Below, in pieces: positions 34,444 to 46,960 of a DNA stretch of 64,000 nt. Source of the DNA: Lactuca virosa (lineage: Eukaryota; Streptophyta; Magnoliopsida; Asterales; Asteraceae). The notes beneath the pieces are model-generated. The model was given only the letters and a program-made list of their open reading frames with translations, searched no databases and was not told the DNA's origin. Position 1 is the first letter of the stretch; each line of letters opens with the position of its first letter. The position numbers were made by a program, and so were the translations under genes. Location: the NCBI GenBank assembly GCA_928212115.1, contig CAKMRJ010004445.1, positions 3,698,647-3,762,646 of the forward strand, in the 5' to 3' direction.

Positions 34444-36086
34444 TGTAACACCCAACTTTTCAAATAAATTTTTCACATTTTATAAAACACATTTTCATCC
34501 ATAATTGTTAGAAAAACACCATTGTTTCACATAGTCAAATCATAACATCATATCCCAAGATCATAAAATAGAAACTCCTCGTATGTGTACTGATCAAGCC
34601 GGCGCCTTCCCGCGATCCTCACTGGTACCTGAAACACATAACACAACACTGTAAGCATAAATGCTTAGTGAGTTCCCCAAAATAACACACACAACACATA
34701 ATAGCCACTCGAGGCTATAACTCTGTTTGACCTTCTGGTCAAAGTGTCTCTGTGGAACCCTCCTGTCCCATAACTCTGTGGGCCCTCTGGCCCTAACTCT
34801 GTGGACCTTCCGGTCCTAACTCTGTAAACTCTGTAACATGCATAGCATACATCACATAGAAATCACATCATGCAAGAGCATACAAAATACTCTGTCACAT
34901 AACTCTAATTACCACTCTAGGTAAAGTATAGTGAGAAGACTCACCTTGGATGTCTCGGTAATATCTCGCTCGCGTATACACTGATCTAGCCTCTGCCTAA
35001 ACACATAAACAATCATCTCAATCAATAACGGCTCACCAGGCTAGACTAGATTCTCATATGTCCTTTAAGGAGACTAAAAGACCATTTTTACCCTTCAAAC
35101 AGTCCACAAGTCCAATTGTTGACCAAACCCTAAAAGCCAACAAAAGTCAACGGTTAAACCTTGACCAGACTCGCCGAGTGCACAAATGTGACTCGGCGAG
35201 TTCAGTCGTGAACTCGGGTCCTCTAAATCCCTTCTGACTCACCGAGTCATTTCCCCAACTCAGTGAGTCACCAACTGTGTGATCCACGGGGAAACCTAAT
35301 CCTACTCGCCGAGTCTGTTGTTGGACTCGGCGAGTTCATGCCATGCTCAAACTCAAATGACCTCCTGTGGTCAGATCTGTTCCTCTAATCCATAGATCTG
35401 ACCTTTCCAAGCATGATAATCACGTAAAGTCTTTATCTTGATGCACATGCAACATCTATATGACCATAAATGATGATTTAGCCCCAAATATCTTAACCCA
35501 AGGTCATAACCTCCATTCTTCTTCATAAAGCTTGATGAGTAAGGCTCTCTGGACCTCTATGGATCCTGATCCAAAGCCTCATCACCAGAAAGGGACTATT
35601 TAGACATCAAATCAACCTAGCAAAGGGCACAAGAAACCCTAAATCCATATATTCTTCATAAAACAGAAGAAGAGTCGAATTAATACCTAAAATGCGATGA
35701 TCTTAGCTTCAAATCCACAGAATAGCAACCTCCTTTGCTTTCTCTTGGCTAGGACCTCCTTCTTCTTGCTAAACAACACCACAAAGGTCAAGAATGGCTT
35801 CCTTTCTCTCTCAAAACGCTCAAGCACTCTAGGGTTTCTCTCTATGGACTGGTAGCCGCAAATGAAGGCCATAAGGGCCTTTAAATAGGTCCCAAACCCG
35901 AGGAACTCGGGTTTCATTAAACAGTGTGGACTCGCGGAGTCCACGTATGGACTCGCCGAGTCCGCCACTAAATCACTCCAAAAATGCGCGACCCTACTCG
36001 GCGAGTCTGAGCGCCTACTCGCCGAGTCCCTCTCCAAAACTCAACATAAATACATAAATTAAGTACCTGAGAATCCGGATGTTACA
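34444..36086 (-). repeat. Element B 3' LTR (1643 bp)
   Basis: Carries the CTCAC-hairpin (34652-34672, stem TAAGCAT/ATGCTTA), the inverted hairpin array at about 34700-34825, palindrome clusters at about 35167-35340 and 35925-36030, and a TATA-like box near 35885. The plus-strand flank has GTACC. Confidence 0.95.
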
Positions 36087-39000
36087 ATTCTCCCCCACTA
36101 GAATCAGACTTCGCCCTCGAAGTCCTGCTCGACAACAACTCTGGATGCTGCTCCCGCATCTCCAACTCCGGCTCCCAGGTCAGCTCGGACCCTTTCGGAT
36201 GCTGCCATTGGACCTGCACCAGTGACACCTCTTTGTTCCTCAGAACCTTGATCTTCCGATCCCGGATCGCGATTGGCCTTTCCGCATAATTCAGACTCGC
36301 ATCCACCTGAATATCCTCCAGTGGTACTATCGCCGACTCATCGGCTATACACTTCCTCAACTGCGACACGTGGAAGGTATTATGAATCTGGCTCAACTCC
36401 GCAGGTAGCTCTAACCGATAAGCTACCTTGCCCACCCTCGCGATCACCCTGAATGGACCGATGTACCGGGGCCCCAGCTTGCCCCTCTTCCTGAATCGGA
36501 TCACTCCTTTCCAAGGAGATACCTTCAGGAGTACGAAGTCTCCGACCTGATACTCGAGCTCGGATCGTCGCCTATCCGCATAACTCTTCTGGCGACTCTG
36601 AGCTGTCAACAACCTCTGTCTGACCTGCTGTATCTGCTCCGTCGTCTGAAGCACTATCTCGGTACTACCCATCACACGTTGCCCTACCTCACCCCAGCAA
36701 ATGGGAGTCCGACACCTCCTCCCATACAACAACTCAAAGGGTGGTATACCAATGCTCGAATGATGGCTGTTGTTATAGGAAAACTCAGCCAAGGGTAAAT
36801 ACGTGTCCCAACTTCCTCCGAAGTCCAATACACATGCCCGCAGCATGTCCTCGAGCGTCTAAATCGTCCGCTCGCTATGCCCGTCAGTCTGTGGGTGGTA
36901 TGCGGTACTAAAATGCAGCCTCGTACCCAACTCCTCATGAAATTTCTTCCAGAACCTGGAAGTGAAACGCACATCTCGATCTGAGACGATCGAGATCGGT
37001 ACTCCATGCCGTGATACCACCTCCCTTACGTATAACTCTGCCAGCCTCTCAGCAGAAGAGCTCTCGCTGATAGCAAGAAAGTGAGCGCTCTTCGTCAACC
37101 TGTCCACAATCACCCAAATTGCATCGACACCCCTTGCAGTCCTCGGCAATTTGGTGATAAAATCCATGGTAATCTGTTCCCACTTCCACTCGGGAATCTC
37201 CAATGGCTGCAACTTACCATGCGGACACTGGTGTTCGGCCTTAACCTTGCGACAGGTCAAGCACCTCTCTACGAACCATGCGACATCCCTCTTCATACAG
37301 GGCCACCAATACTCTCTTTTCAGGTCCAATTACATCTTAGTGGCCCCGGGATGGATCGAGAACCTCGATCTATGCGCCTCCTCCATCAAGATGGTACGCG
37401 TTCCGCCCACAAACGGTACCCAAATCCGACCCTGAAAGGTCATAAGTCCCCGACTATCGGTAACGAACTCCGAAATCTGTCCGATAACCCGCTCTCTCTT
37501 ACGGCTCTCCGGTCTCATGGCCTCAGCCTGGGCCCTCGAATGGTGTCCAACACTGGAGTCATCACTGTCAATCTCAAACAAGCATCTCGTATAGGGGCAC
37601 TCTCCGCCCTGCTACTCAGGGCATCAGCTACAACATTAGCTTTGCCCGCGTGGTACATGATCTCGCAATCATAATCCTTCACCACATCCAACCATCTCCT
37701 CTGACGCATGTTCAGGTTGGGCTGATCCATCAAATACTTCAAGCTCTTATGGTCCGTGTATATGGTACACCGAACCCCATACAGGTAGTGACGCCAGATC
37801 TTGAGGGCGAACACTACTGCCCCCAGCTCCAGATCGTGGGTGGGATACCTCGTCTCGTGAGGCTTCAGCTGCCTCGATGCGTATGCTATCACATGCCCTC
37901 TCTGCATCAGCACCGCTCCCAGCCCCGATATCGATGCGTCACAATACACCACAAAGTCCTCCATCCCCTCCGGAAGGGCTAACACCGGAGCTTCGCACAG
38001 TCTCTGGCGAAGTGTCTCGAAGGAGGCCTGCTGCTCTGGGCCCCATGAAAAAGCAACACCCTTCCGAGTCAACCTGGTGAGTGGCACGGCGATCTTGGAG
38101 AAATCCCTGATAAATCTCCGATAATAGCCAGCCAACCCTAAGAAACTCCTGATCTCGGTGGGGGATCTCGGCACCTCCCAACTCATCACTGCCTCAATCT
38201 TGGCCGGATCGACCAATATCCCATTCTGGTTAACGAGGTGCCCTAGGAACTGGACCTCTCGTAACCAGAAATCACATTTGGAGAATTTGGCATAAAGCCT
38301 CTCCGATCTCAAAACTCCAAGTATCTCTCTCAAATGCTTCTCGTGCTGCTCTCTGGATCTCGAATACACCAATATATCATCGATGAAAACGATAACCGAA
38401 CAATCCAACATCGGTCTGCACACTCTGTTCATGAGATCCATGAACGCCGCCGGTGCATTGGTGAGCCCGAAAGGCATCACCACAAACTCGTAATCCCCGT
38501 AACGAGTCCTGAACGCTGTCTTCTGGATATCCTCATCTCTTACTCTCATCTGATGATATCCAGACCTCAAATCGATCTTGGAAAACCAAGACGCTCCCTG
38601 CAACTGATCGAATAAATCATCGATCCTCGGTAAAGGGTAACGGTTCTTGACCGTCAGTTTGTTCAGCTCCCGGTAATCAATGCACATCCGGTGTGAACCA
38701 TCCTTTTTCTTGACGAAAAGGATCGGCGCTCCCCACGGCGAGCTACTCGGCCGTATAAACCCCTTCCCCAGCAGCTCCTGAAGCTGCGAGGATAACTCCT
38801 GCATCTCTGGTGGCGCAAGGCGATAGGGCGCCTTGGCGATAGGCGTTGCCCCCGGAACCAAATCGATACGAAACTCTACCTGCCTCTCGGGAGGCACACC
38901 CGGCAACTCCTCGGGGAAAACATCCGGGAACTCGCGCACTATCGGGACCTCATCGACCGACCTCGGTCACTCTACATCTACTCACGTATCCACCACATAA

Positions 39001-39439
39001 GCCACAAACCCACTACAGCCATGCTGTAAACTCTGCCTTGCTCTAGCGGCCGAACAAAATGCTGACCCAGAACGGGTACCCTCGCCATAAACCGTAAGAA
39101 CTCCCCCACTAGGGTCTCGTATCGTCACCAACTGTCGCTCGCAGCCGATCACAGCTCCAAAACGACTCAACCAATCCATGCCCACTATGACACATACGTC
39201 CCCCATTGCAATCGGGACCAGATCTATCGGGAACTCGACACCGAAGATCTCGAGTACACATCCTCGAATCACATCAGTAGCGTACACCGCTCGCTCGTCA
39301 GCTATGGAAACTCGTAGAGGTCGACTCAACGCCTCACGTTGGGTACTGATGTGCCGACTAAACGCTAGTGACACAAATGACCGACTCGCACCCGAGTCAA
39401 ACAACACCAAAGCAGGTACAGAACACACAAGAAATGTAT
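36082..39439 (-). pseudogene. pol: Element B pol: PR-RT-RH-IN-chromodomain-like (broken)
   Basis: Protease LFDSGAS (about 39387-39401), RT with FIDD (about 38375-38390), RNase H with VVYCDAS, integrase HHCC finger, MDFI (first Asp intact, about 37155-37170), SDRD and SERT, then a chromodomain-like tail ending at 36082. The longest uninterrupted part is 38939-37515 (474 codons). Breaks: two TGA codons at 38982-38984 and 38967-38969 between protease and RT, a frameshift near 37540, TAA at 37330-37332 and TAG at 36859-36861. The reading begins after the intron-like segment. Confidence 0.94.
36087..36099 (-). promoter_or_regulatory. Element B polypurine tract
   Basis: The minus strand reads AGTGGGGGAGAAT before TGTAACA, as in element A. 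Confidence 0.85.
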
Positions 39440-39503
39440 GTATGCATATCACAATATAAGCATAAAACCACAACTCAAAGTGAACAGAGAAAAGAATACA
39501 TAC
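39440..39503 (-). other. Intron-like segment of element B, acceptor lost
   Basis: Begins GTATGT like the A segment, is 64 nt to the aligned end, but ends AC instead of AG. If the A and D segments are introns, B cannot splice at this site. Protease is then out of frame with gag. Confidence 0.55.
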
Positions 39504-40697
39504 CAGCTACAACATCGGGTGCTGCGCGGACCTCCTCCGCTGTCAACTGGAAGGCTCTCCCGCGAGCCTTCGGTGCCTCGGCCTCCACCGGCCGACTCTC
39601 TGTAGCTCGAACAGCAGCAGGGGCAGATCCCTGAGAAGCTCCCTGAGCTGATCCTCGTAACTGCGGACACTCGGCCTTCCGGTGTCCGGTCTGGTTGCAG
39701 TGAAAACAAACTGCAAACCCCTTGGGGCAATCCTTGGCCATGTGCCCCTCCTTGCCACACTTGTAGCAAGACCCTGCTCTGCATACCCCCTCATGACTCT
39801 TGCCGCACTTGCCACAAGTGCGGCCTTTCTGGCTCCTTGATCTCGAATCGGCGGGCTTAGCCCGCTTGGCAGCCGGCTGGGACTGTGCCGGTCGCCGATC
39901 CCTCCCTTGAGACTCCGCCTCCTCCCTGGCCTGAGTCTCTAGCTCAATCTCCCTCTTCCGGGCATTTGCCTGAAGCTCGACAAATGTCCGGTATGTCGAG
40001 TTCGCCACGAACTCGCGGATGTCTCTCCTCAAACACTCAAATATCTGCTCATGCGTGTCTGCTCGGTAGACACATGCTCGGGACAGAACATCGCCCTCTC
40101 ATGAAACATCATGGTGATCACTGTAACAGACTCTGTACCCTGCTTGAGGGTCAAAAACTCCTGGGCCAAACGTTCCCTCTCCACCGGGGGAACGTACTCA
40201 TCTCTAAACGTAGTGGTGAACCTCTCCCAGGTCACCGCAGCGTGCTCTGCAGAAGTGAAGTGTGCTGTCACAAACTTCCACCAGTCCTTCGCTCCCAAGC
40301 GAAGCTGGTTCAAAGCGAACCGTACCCTCAGATGCTCCGGACACGAACATGTGTAGAAGCACCCCTTAATGTCAGAGATCCACCTCATCGCGGCTATCGG
40401 ATCCTGAGTCCCATCAAACTCTGGTGGCTTCGTGTTGCTGAACTCCCGGTACAGCAACGTGTCACCCCCCTGTGGCCTCGCAGCAGCGACGACTGCAATG
40501 GCTGCAGCAAAAGCAGCATCAGTAAGAGCAGCATACCGCTCATCAAAATTCTCAATCAGTGTGGTCTTGATAGACCCGAGCATCTCTGGAATCTCTGCAC
40601 GGATGGCAGCAGCCACCTCATCAAGAATCATCTGGCGGAGCTCCTTATCGCTCACAACCCCCTCGTTAGTCCCTGGCCTGTGACATGTCCCAACCAT
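39504..40697 (-). pseudogene. gag: Element B gag (frameshifted)
   Basis: ATG at 40697 (start MVGT, shared with A). The gag domain (about 40460-40050) and CCHC knuckles (CYKCGKEGHMAKDC near 39760, CFHCNQTGHRKAEC near 39690) are intact. A one-base loss near 40035 breaks the frame after SRYLSV. Unlike A, no stop occurs before the knuckles in the second part. A 306-codon antisense frame (39885-40805) overlaps this gene and is its shadow. Confidence 0.92.
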
Positions 40698-41293
40698 GAT
40701 GTCTCTCTGAAATACAACACAAGATATCAGAGACTCGCTCGAGTATACTCGCACTCGATAACTCAACCCTACTTGCTCCTTAGTCCCCAATGGATTCTTA
40801 CTTAGAGTGTGCACTGCTCCGGTGTCTTCAGTAGTACGGGCCCTAAACTACCGTCCACACCGCATCAGCATTCACTCTAAGTCCTCCTCCTTGGATCCCA
40901 GGTCACAAGTACTCTATATCTCACTGGCACAGACTGCCCTCTAACAGACCTCTCATAAGCTCCTCGCTGCTATATATTCACTCTCAAGCATCTCCTAGCA
41001 GCAAACTCCCTAGGCTAAGGCATCACAAATCAGGCCACTCTAGTCCTAATAAGAATACCTAGCCTACTCTAGCATACATATCATATCATAACATATCTCA
41101 TAACTCATAATGTAAGGGTATTTTGGGAAATCACCGTTCGGGCGCTGGCTGATCGTACACACTGCTCTGCTCTGCTCTTTCAAAAACTTTTTACTCTTGT
41201 GAAAAATTTTGCAAATTTTTATTTGAAATTCTCTCAAATCCTCAGTTTGAGTTCAGGTACGCCTGGAGATACACCCGAATCCCTCAAACCAAG
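40698..41293 (-). other. Element B 5' leader
   Basis: Non-coding leader between primer site and gag, matching 1-469 of element A. I saw no copy of the F/D foldback unit here. Confidence 0.75.
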
Positions 41294-41305
41294 GCTCTGA
41301 TACCA
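41294..41305 (-). promoter_or_regulatory. Element B primer binding site (initiator tRNA-Met)
   Basis: The minus strand reads TGGTATCAGAGC three bases after the LTR. Confidence 0.93.
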
Positions 41306-41308
41306 ACT

Positions 41309-42993
41309 TGTAACACCTAACTTTTCAAATAAATTTTTCACATTTTATAAAACACATTTTCATCCATAATTGTTAGAAAAACACCATTGTTTCACATAGT
41401 CAAATCATAACATCATATCCCAAGATCATAAAATAGAAACTCCTCGTATGTGTACTGATCAAGCCGGCGCCTTCCCGCGATCCTCACTGGTACCTGAAAC
41501 ACATAACACAACACTGTAAGCATAAATGCTTAGTGAGTTCCCCAAAATACCACACACAACACATAATAGCCACTCGAGGCTATAACTCTGTTTGACCTTC
41601 TGGTCAAAGTGTCTCTGTGGAACCCTCCAGTCCCATAACTCTGTGGGCCCTCTGGCCCTAACTCTGTGGACCTTCCGGTCCTAACTCTGTAAACTCTGTA
41701 ACATGCATAACATACATCACATAGAAATTACATCATGCAAGAGCATACAAAATACTCTGTCACATAACTCTAATTACCACTCTAGGTAAAGTATAGTGAG
41801 AAGACTCACCTCGGATGTCTCGATAATATCTCGCTCGCGTATACACTGATCTAGCCTCTGCCTAAACACATAAACAATCATCTCAATCAATAACGGCTCA
41901 CCAGGCTAGACTAGATTCTCACATGTCCTCTAAGAAGGTTAAAAGACCATTTTTACCCTTCAAACAGTCCACAAGTCCAATTGTTGACCAAACCCTAAAA
42001 GTCAACAAAAGTCAACGGTCAAACCTTGACCAGACTCGCCGAGTGCACAAATGTGACTCGGCAAGTTCAGTCGTGAACTCGGGTCCTCTAAATCCCTTCT
42101 GACTCACCGAGTCATTTCCCCAACTCAGTGAGTCACCAACTGTGTGATCCACGGGGAAACCTAATCCTACTCGCCGAGTCTGTTGTTGGACTCGGCGAGT
42201 TCATGCCATGCTCAAACTAAAATGACTTCCTGTGGTCAGATCTGTTCCTCTAACCATAGATCTGACCTTCCCAAGCATGATAATCACGTAAAGTCTCTAT
42301 CTTGATGCACATGCAACATCTATATGACCATAAATGATGATTTAGCCCCAAATATCTTAACCCAAGGTCATAACCTCTATTGTTCTTCATAAAGCTTGAT
42401 GAGTAAGGCTCTCTGAACCTCTATGGATCCAGATCCAAAGCCTCATCACCAGAAAGGGACTATTTGGACATCAAATCAACCTAGCAAAGGGCACAAGAAA
42501 CCCTAAATCCATATATTCTTCATAAAACAGAAGAAGAGTCGAATTAATACCTCAAATGCGATGATCTTAGCTTCAAATCCACAGAATAGCAACCTCCTTT
42601 GCTTTCTCTTGGCTAGGACCTCCTTCTTCTTGCTAAACAACACCACAAAGGTCAAGAATGGCTTCCTTTCTATCTCAAAACGCTCAAGCACTCTAGGGTT
42701 TCTCTCTATGGACTGTTAGCCGCAAATGAAGGCCATAAGGGCCTTTAAATAGGTCCCAAACCCGAGGAACTAGGGTTTCATTAAACAGCGTGGACTCGCC
42801 GAGTCCACGTATGGACTCGCCGAGTCCACGTATGGACTCGCCGAGTCCACGTATGGACTCGCCGAGTCCGCCACTAAATCAGTCCAAAAATGCGCGACCC
42901 TACTCGGCGAGTCTGAGCGCCTACTCGCCGAGTCCCTCTCCAAAACTCAACATAAATACATAAATTAAGATACCTGGGAATCCGGATGTTACA
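41309..42993 (-). repeat. Element B 5' LTR (1685 bp)
   Basis: Same plan as the left copy. The main difference is two extra 21-bp units in the upstream palindrome cluster (42789-42870). CTCAC-hairpin at 41517-41537, hairpin array at about 41566-41692. Confidence 0.95.
42789..42870. repeat. 21-bp palindrome tandem repeat in the B 5' LTR
   Basis: Four units of GTATGGACTCGCCGAGTCCAC; the first contains the perfect 19-bp palindrome GTGGACTCGCCGAGTCCAC. The 3' LTR has two units (about 35927-35965). The two LTRs start identical on insertion, so the copy number changed afterwards or during replication. Confidence 0.9.
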
Positions 42994-43059
42994 GTACCGC
43001 TGTTCTCAGGTGATTCCGGGTAGACTCTCCTGCGGTGATCATCAGCACCCTTCCCACTT

Positions 43060-44175
43060 CACCGGGGTTTCTGGTCAATGGCAATCTCTACTGCGGTGCC
43101 CCGTTTTGTCACATTCGTAGCAGGTCTGACTAACTTCCTCATATGGGACCTGAGAGATTGGTCGTGCCGGTACCCTATAGAAACAGATGGTGTGTCCCCT
43201 TCTGAGGAAGTTCTTGTAATACATGTTCCGACACATTTCGGTATGATGAAAGTTTCACTTATTACCTTTAGGAAGGGTTCCAGCGTATCGACTGTCGGGT
43301 GCTGGAGTGGCTGGTGTCGTGGCAGCATGGACCGCACCCGTCCGTTGTCCATCTGAGGGCTCTTGTGTTGATTGTATCTTCTTCCCGCTCCCAGATTTCT
43401 GTTTATCATCACATCCTTTGGTTGACTCAGGAACGAGGGCCATTATGCCATGGCGGATTCCATGGTCCACCAGTGTTTGAGCCAGACATTTGGCATTGTC
43501 GAACGTAAGGGGTTTTGATGCTATCACATTTCCTTGGATTGGAGAAGGCAGTCCCCAAATGTATCTCTCTACCTTCTTGCTTTCCGGAGTAACCATCCCA
43601 GGGCATAGTGCAGCCAAATCGTTGAATCTGTCAGTGTTGGCTACTATGTCTGAGCCTGCCATGGTAGGATTCCACAGCTCTTGTTCTAGCTTCTGTATTT
43701 CGCCCCTCGAGCAGTACTCTTCCAACATCATTTTTTTTAGATTTTCCCAGTCTGCTGCGTTTGCCACTGGTAGGGTCAGCGACTTGACATGGCTATTCCA
43801 CCATGTAAGGGCTTTGTCAGAGAAAGTGCAGGCAGCAAACTTCACTTTGATCCCTTCTGGGCACTCGCATATCTCAAAATTCGACTCCGTTTTCTCGAAC
43901 CATCGCATTAGGGCGATGACTCCCACACTTCCATCGAAGGATTTGGGTCCATAGTTCATGAAGTCCTTATACGAACACTCTCTTGTGTGTCTGTGGCTCT
44001 CTCAGTGGTTAGAGTTGTTGGTACCACTACCCGATCCATCGGTACCGCTTGTGTGGATTTGAGTCATGATAGTTGTCACTGCGACAGTTACTGCCACCTG
44101 AAAAACAACCGGATCATACTGTGGAGGTGGTGGTGGCTTGTTGTTTTTGTTTTTGTTCGACTTCTTTGGTGGCAT
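43060..44175 (-). pseudogene. gag: Element F gag (broken)
   Basis: ATG at 44175 (MPPKKSNKN). An in-frame TGA lies near 43998. The frame continues through 43959-43255 with a gypsy-type gag domain (MRWFEKTESNFEICECPE, WWNSHVK, MMLEEYC, KVERYIWGLP). After a stop at 43255 a CCHC knuckle, CYECDKTGHRSRDC, persists near 43080-43125 with other decayed Cys/His positions before it. No protease or RT follows; the sequence runs to the B insertion point. Gag is related to but distinct from those of A-D. Confidence 0.85.
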
Positions 44176-45449
44176 CTTTCTGCCATAAGGTTTAAAAGAT
44201 GAAACGAGGGTAAGTCCTTAGTGGTGGTTACAAGTCGAGTGTTATTTGAATCGAAGTTATCTTAGTTCTGAGTGTATCATGTTCTGACTCTTGAGGCAAT
44301 TCATAATAGAGGTCTATGCAAAATAAACTTATGAATTTTTTGATAATGACTACCCTCTTAGTGAAGTTCTGTGACCTGGTTTACTGTTACTAGTTGTTAT
44401 GATAAAGACGATAATCCTAACACATAGTGTGAGCAGTGTAATCACTAACTCATTGGATTGCTTTAGTTAGTTAATTCTTAGTGTGACGTATAGGGTGCTC
44501 TACCACCTAGCGCGCCTCAAGAGTGGTTTCAGTTGTGGGGATTTGTTGTCTCTAGACTTTCTTATGGTTTTCATGTTCTCAATAGTTCATGCTTCGGGTT
44601 CTATCATTGATCTCCATCCATTCATGGTGGAAGATTTGACTCCTCGTATGATTCCTTCTAGGAATCCACTTTATGAATCCTCACTTGTTCTTCATTAACT
44701 CCTCTGTTGGTGGTTTTAGTGGAGTGGCTATCTCTATCTAGGTTGTTCGTGCGAGAATGGGAATGTCTAAAGAATCTTATGAGATTAAGTAAAACATTTC
44801 TTCTGAAGTTTTTGGTGATCCAAACTGGGTCCTCCTATAATCAAGCAGTGCACGCAAGTTTTATATAACCAAGATCAAATAGACCTTCGAATAAGTGATC
44901 CTACTCGAAAACCACAACCAAACAAGGAACAGGTAGTAGAGCGAAGATCACAAATTCTAAGTCTATAAGATCCGAATTATATATAACCCTATAAGCATGC
45001 ACTTCACAATTATATACCTGCCAGTAAGGGTCTCTTAGATTTCACGTATGTTAGTTTTAGTGCCTAAAATACTCCTATAGTATTTTATCTTTATGTTTTG
45101 TTCTAGAGATCCTTTGTATATGGGGTTAGGTAAGTTTTAGACTCGTTGTAACACCACTATCACTCCCAAACACATGTTGGTCGTATCTCAAATAAATATA
45201 GTTGATCAGGTTATATTTATTCCAGATATGATTACATAACTGCCTACGTTTAACTGTAGTGCCCAACATCTAAATACTTTTGTTTTGTTCTTCTTGTGAT
45301 ACATGTTCTTAGTATGTATTCTTGTTCGTATACTTCTCATAAAATACTTATATTTTAAAAGTATACTGTTAGTCAGATCAGTTCGGCCCCATTGTATTTA
45401 TAGTTGTATATCTTTTATTGGTTGATATACTGAGTTCACTATAAACAAT
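44176..45449 (-). other. Element F 5' leader
   Basis: AT-rich, non-coding leader between gag and the primer site at 45450. It contains one structured foldback unit (44846-45006). The frame 44483-44698 is not supported. Confidence 0.65.
44846..45006 (-). repeat. Structured foldback unit, F leader copy
   Basis: Outer arms AGTGCACGC/GCATGCACT, then TATATAAC/ATATATAAC-like arms, AGAC/GTCT and inner GTGATC/GATCAC around the core CCACAACCAAACAAGGAACA. The inner stem differs wholly from TGTGTGG/CCACACA of the LTR copies yet pairs. Confidence 0.72.
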
Positions 45450-45461
45450 GCTCTGATACCA
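45450..45461 (-). promoter_or_regulatory. Element F primer binding site (initiator tRNA-Met)
   Basis: The minus strand reads TGGTATCAGAGC, three bases from the LTR boundary at 45465. Confidence 0.92.
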
Positions 45462-45464
45462 ATC

Positions 45465-46960
45465 TGTCACACCCCTAAACCGGAACGACGGAAACGTTCA
45501 GGGGCGGAGGACGTCATGTACAGTATCACAACAATTGAATAATAGTAATCAAAGCAACAACAACCATTGTATTAATAGTATATTGTTTACATTGTATTCG
45601 AATCATCTAAAGCTAATTCCAAAAGTAAATAACATATAAAGACTTGAAGCTACTATGCTCCATCTTCTGGAATCCGGTGCAAGTACATGTCTACTAGTGT
45701 CCTGAGAATACGAGTAGTTTTGGAAGAGTATCAACATTTAAGCTCGTGAGTTCATAAATGTTTTGTTTAGAAAACAGGTTCTTTGATCTTTAAAAAGCGC
45801 GATGTGTTTCTCCAGAAAACTCTATATTTTCTGATATAATGAATGTTAAGTAAAATGATTCTTACAAGTTCCTTCTGTGAGTACTTAGTGTATACAGATC
45901 ATATACAAAATCAGATCGAACAAACAATTGATTGTGTGGTTCTGCCCCAAGCCCACAACCAAACAAGGAACAGGAAATGAGGCGGAGGCCACACATCCCA
46001 TGGTTGTCGGATCCTCATGTACCTAACCCTGACGTATTCACTAGTTACTTACTGAGTCAACTATATTAGTCCTATGAAATCTGTTGAAGGTGTTCCTCAA
46101 GAAAATCCGATATTTTCTTAGTAAAATCATGATATTACCAGTTCCTTCTATAACCACTTAGTTTATACTAGCTATGTATAAACCAATATCGAACAGACAG
46201 TTGATTGTGTGGATCTGCCCTAAGTCCACAACCAAACAAGAAACATGAAATAAGGCAGAAACCACACATTCCACGGTCTATCGAATACTCTACATACGTA
46301 ACTCGGATGCATAAACTAAAGAATTATAGAAATAACAATGAATATTCGTTAGTTGAGTGATAAACCGATTGTTTATAAAATATTGATGTTTGTCCTGGAA
46401 AACCCTATATTTTCCCTAAAGGTGAGTTATTGTCTTAACTGTTCCAAAACTGTAAAGTACAAGTATTTTCCTTACTTATGTTGTTAAAGCATTGTTATGT
46501 TTGAAAACCCTAGCTACCACCAGTAATGTATAGTAGTTTTATTAATTTAAAATAAAACTAATTGAAGTTGTTACCATTCATATATTAATCTCATTATTTA
46601 GTACCAAATTTATGAGTTGTTATAACCATACTTGACCATTGAATTTCCTGAAAGATGTTCTTCAGGCGTCGGAATCGAAATGACTTTGTCACCCAGGCCT
46701 GCCGGCCTAACAGTAGCAAACAGTTGTGGTGTGGATTGACAGTCCCGTATAGATCTATATACAAACTCATGTTCTCCCTCCAGGAGAGTCTGGTTATAAT
46801 CTCAGGACTTTCGTTAGTACTTAGGTAAGTACGCGAAGATGCTCACTCATAAAATGCTATACTAACGAGTAAGTGTAGAATCAAATGAATCCTTTAAATT
46901 TAAATGACTATTTGTATGACCCATAAACTATGCTCTATATAGTTTATATGTTTGTTCGCA
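45465..46960 (-). repeat. Element F 5' LTR, left piece
   Basis: Matches 30638-32130. Contains two structured foldback units (about 45890-46025, 46160-46300). The CTCAC-hairpin copy at 45731-45750 has lost its stem pairing (CAAC/GCTC). Ends at the junction with D, where about 27 bp of F present in the other LTR are missing. Confidence 0.88.

Larger units (their letters stand above)
34444..42993 (-). mobile_element. Element B: complete Ty3/gypsy chromovirus inside F
   Basis: Perfect 5-bp target duplication GTACC (34439-34443 and 42994-42998). LTRs are 34444-36086 and 41309-42993, with primer site at 41294-41305 and purine tract at 36087-36099. It is the inverted, complete counterpart of element A. 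Stops and frameshifts break gag and pol, but the LTR pair is very similar apart from one 42-bp repeat difference, so insertion is fairly recent compared with C or F. Confidence 0.97.

Noticed and set aside
39885..40805. 306-codon plus-strand frame
   Set aside because: It is antisense to element B gag, and the same antisense opening exists in A, where it is broken. No domain.
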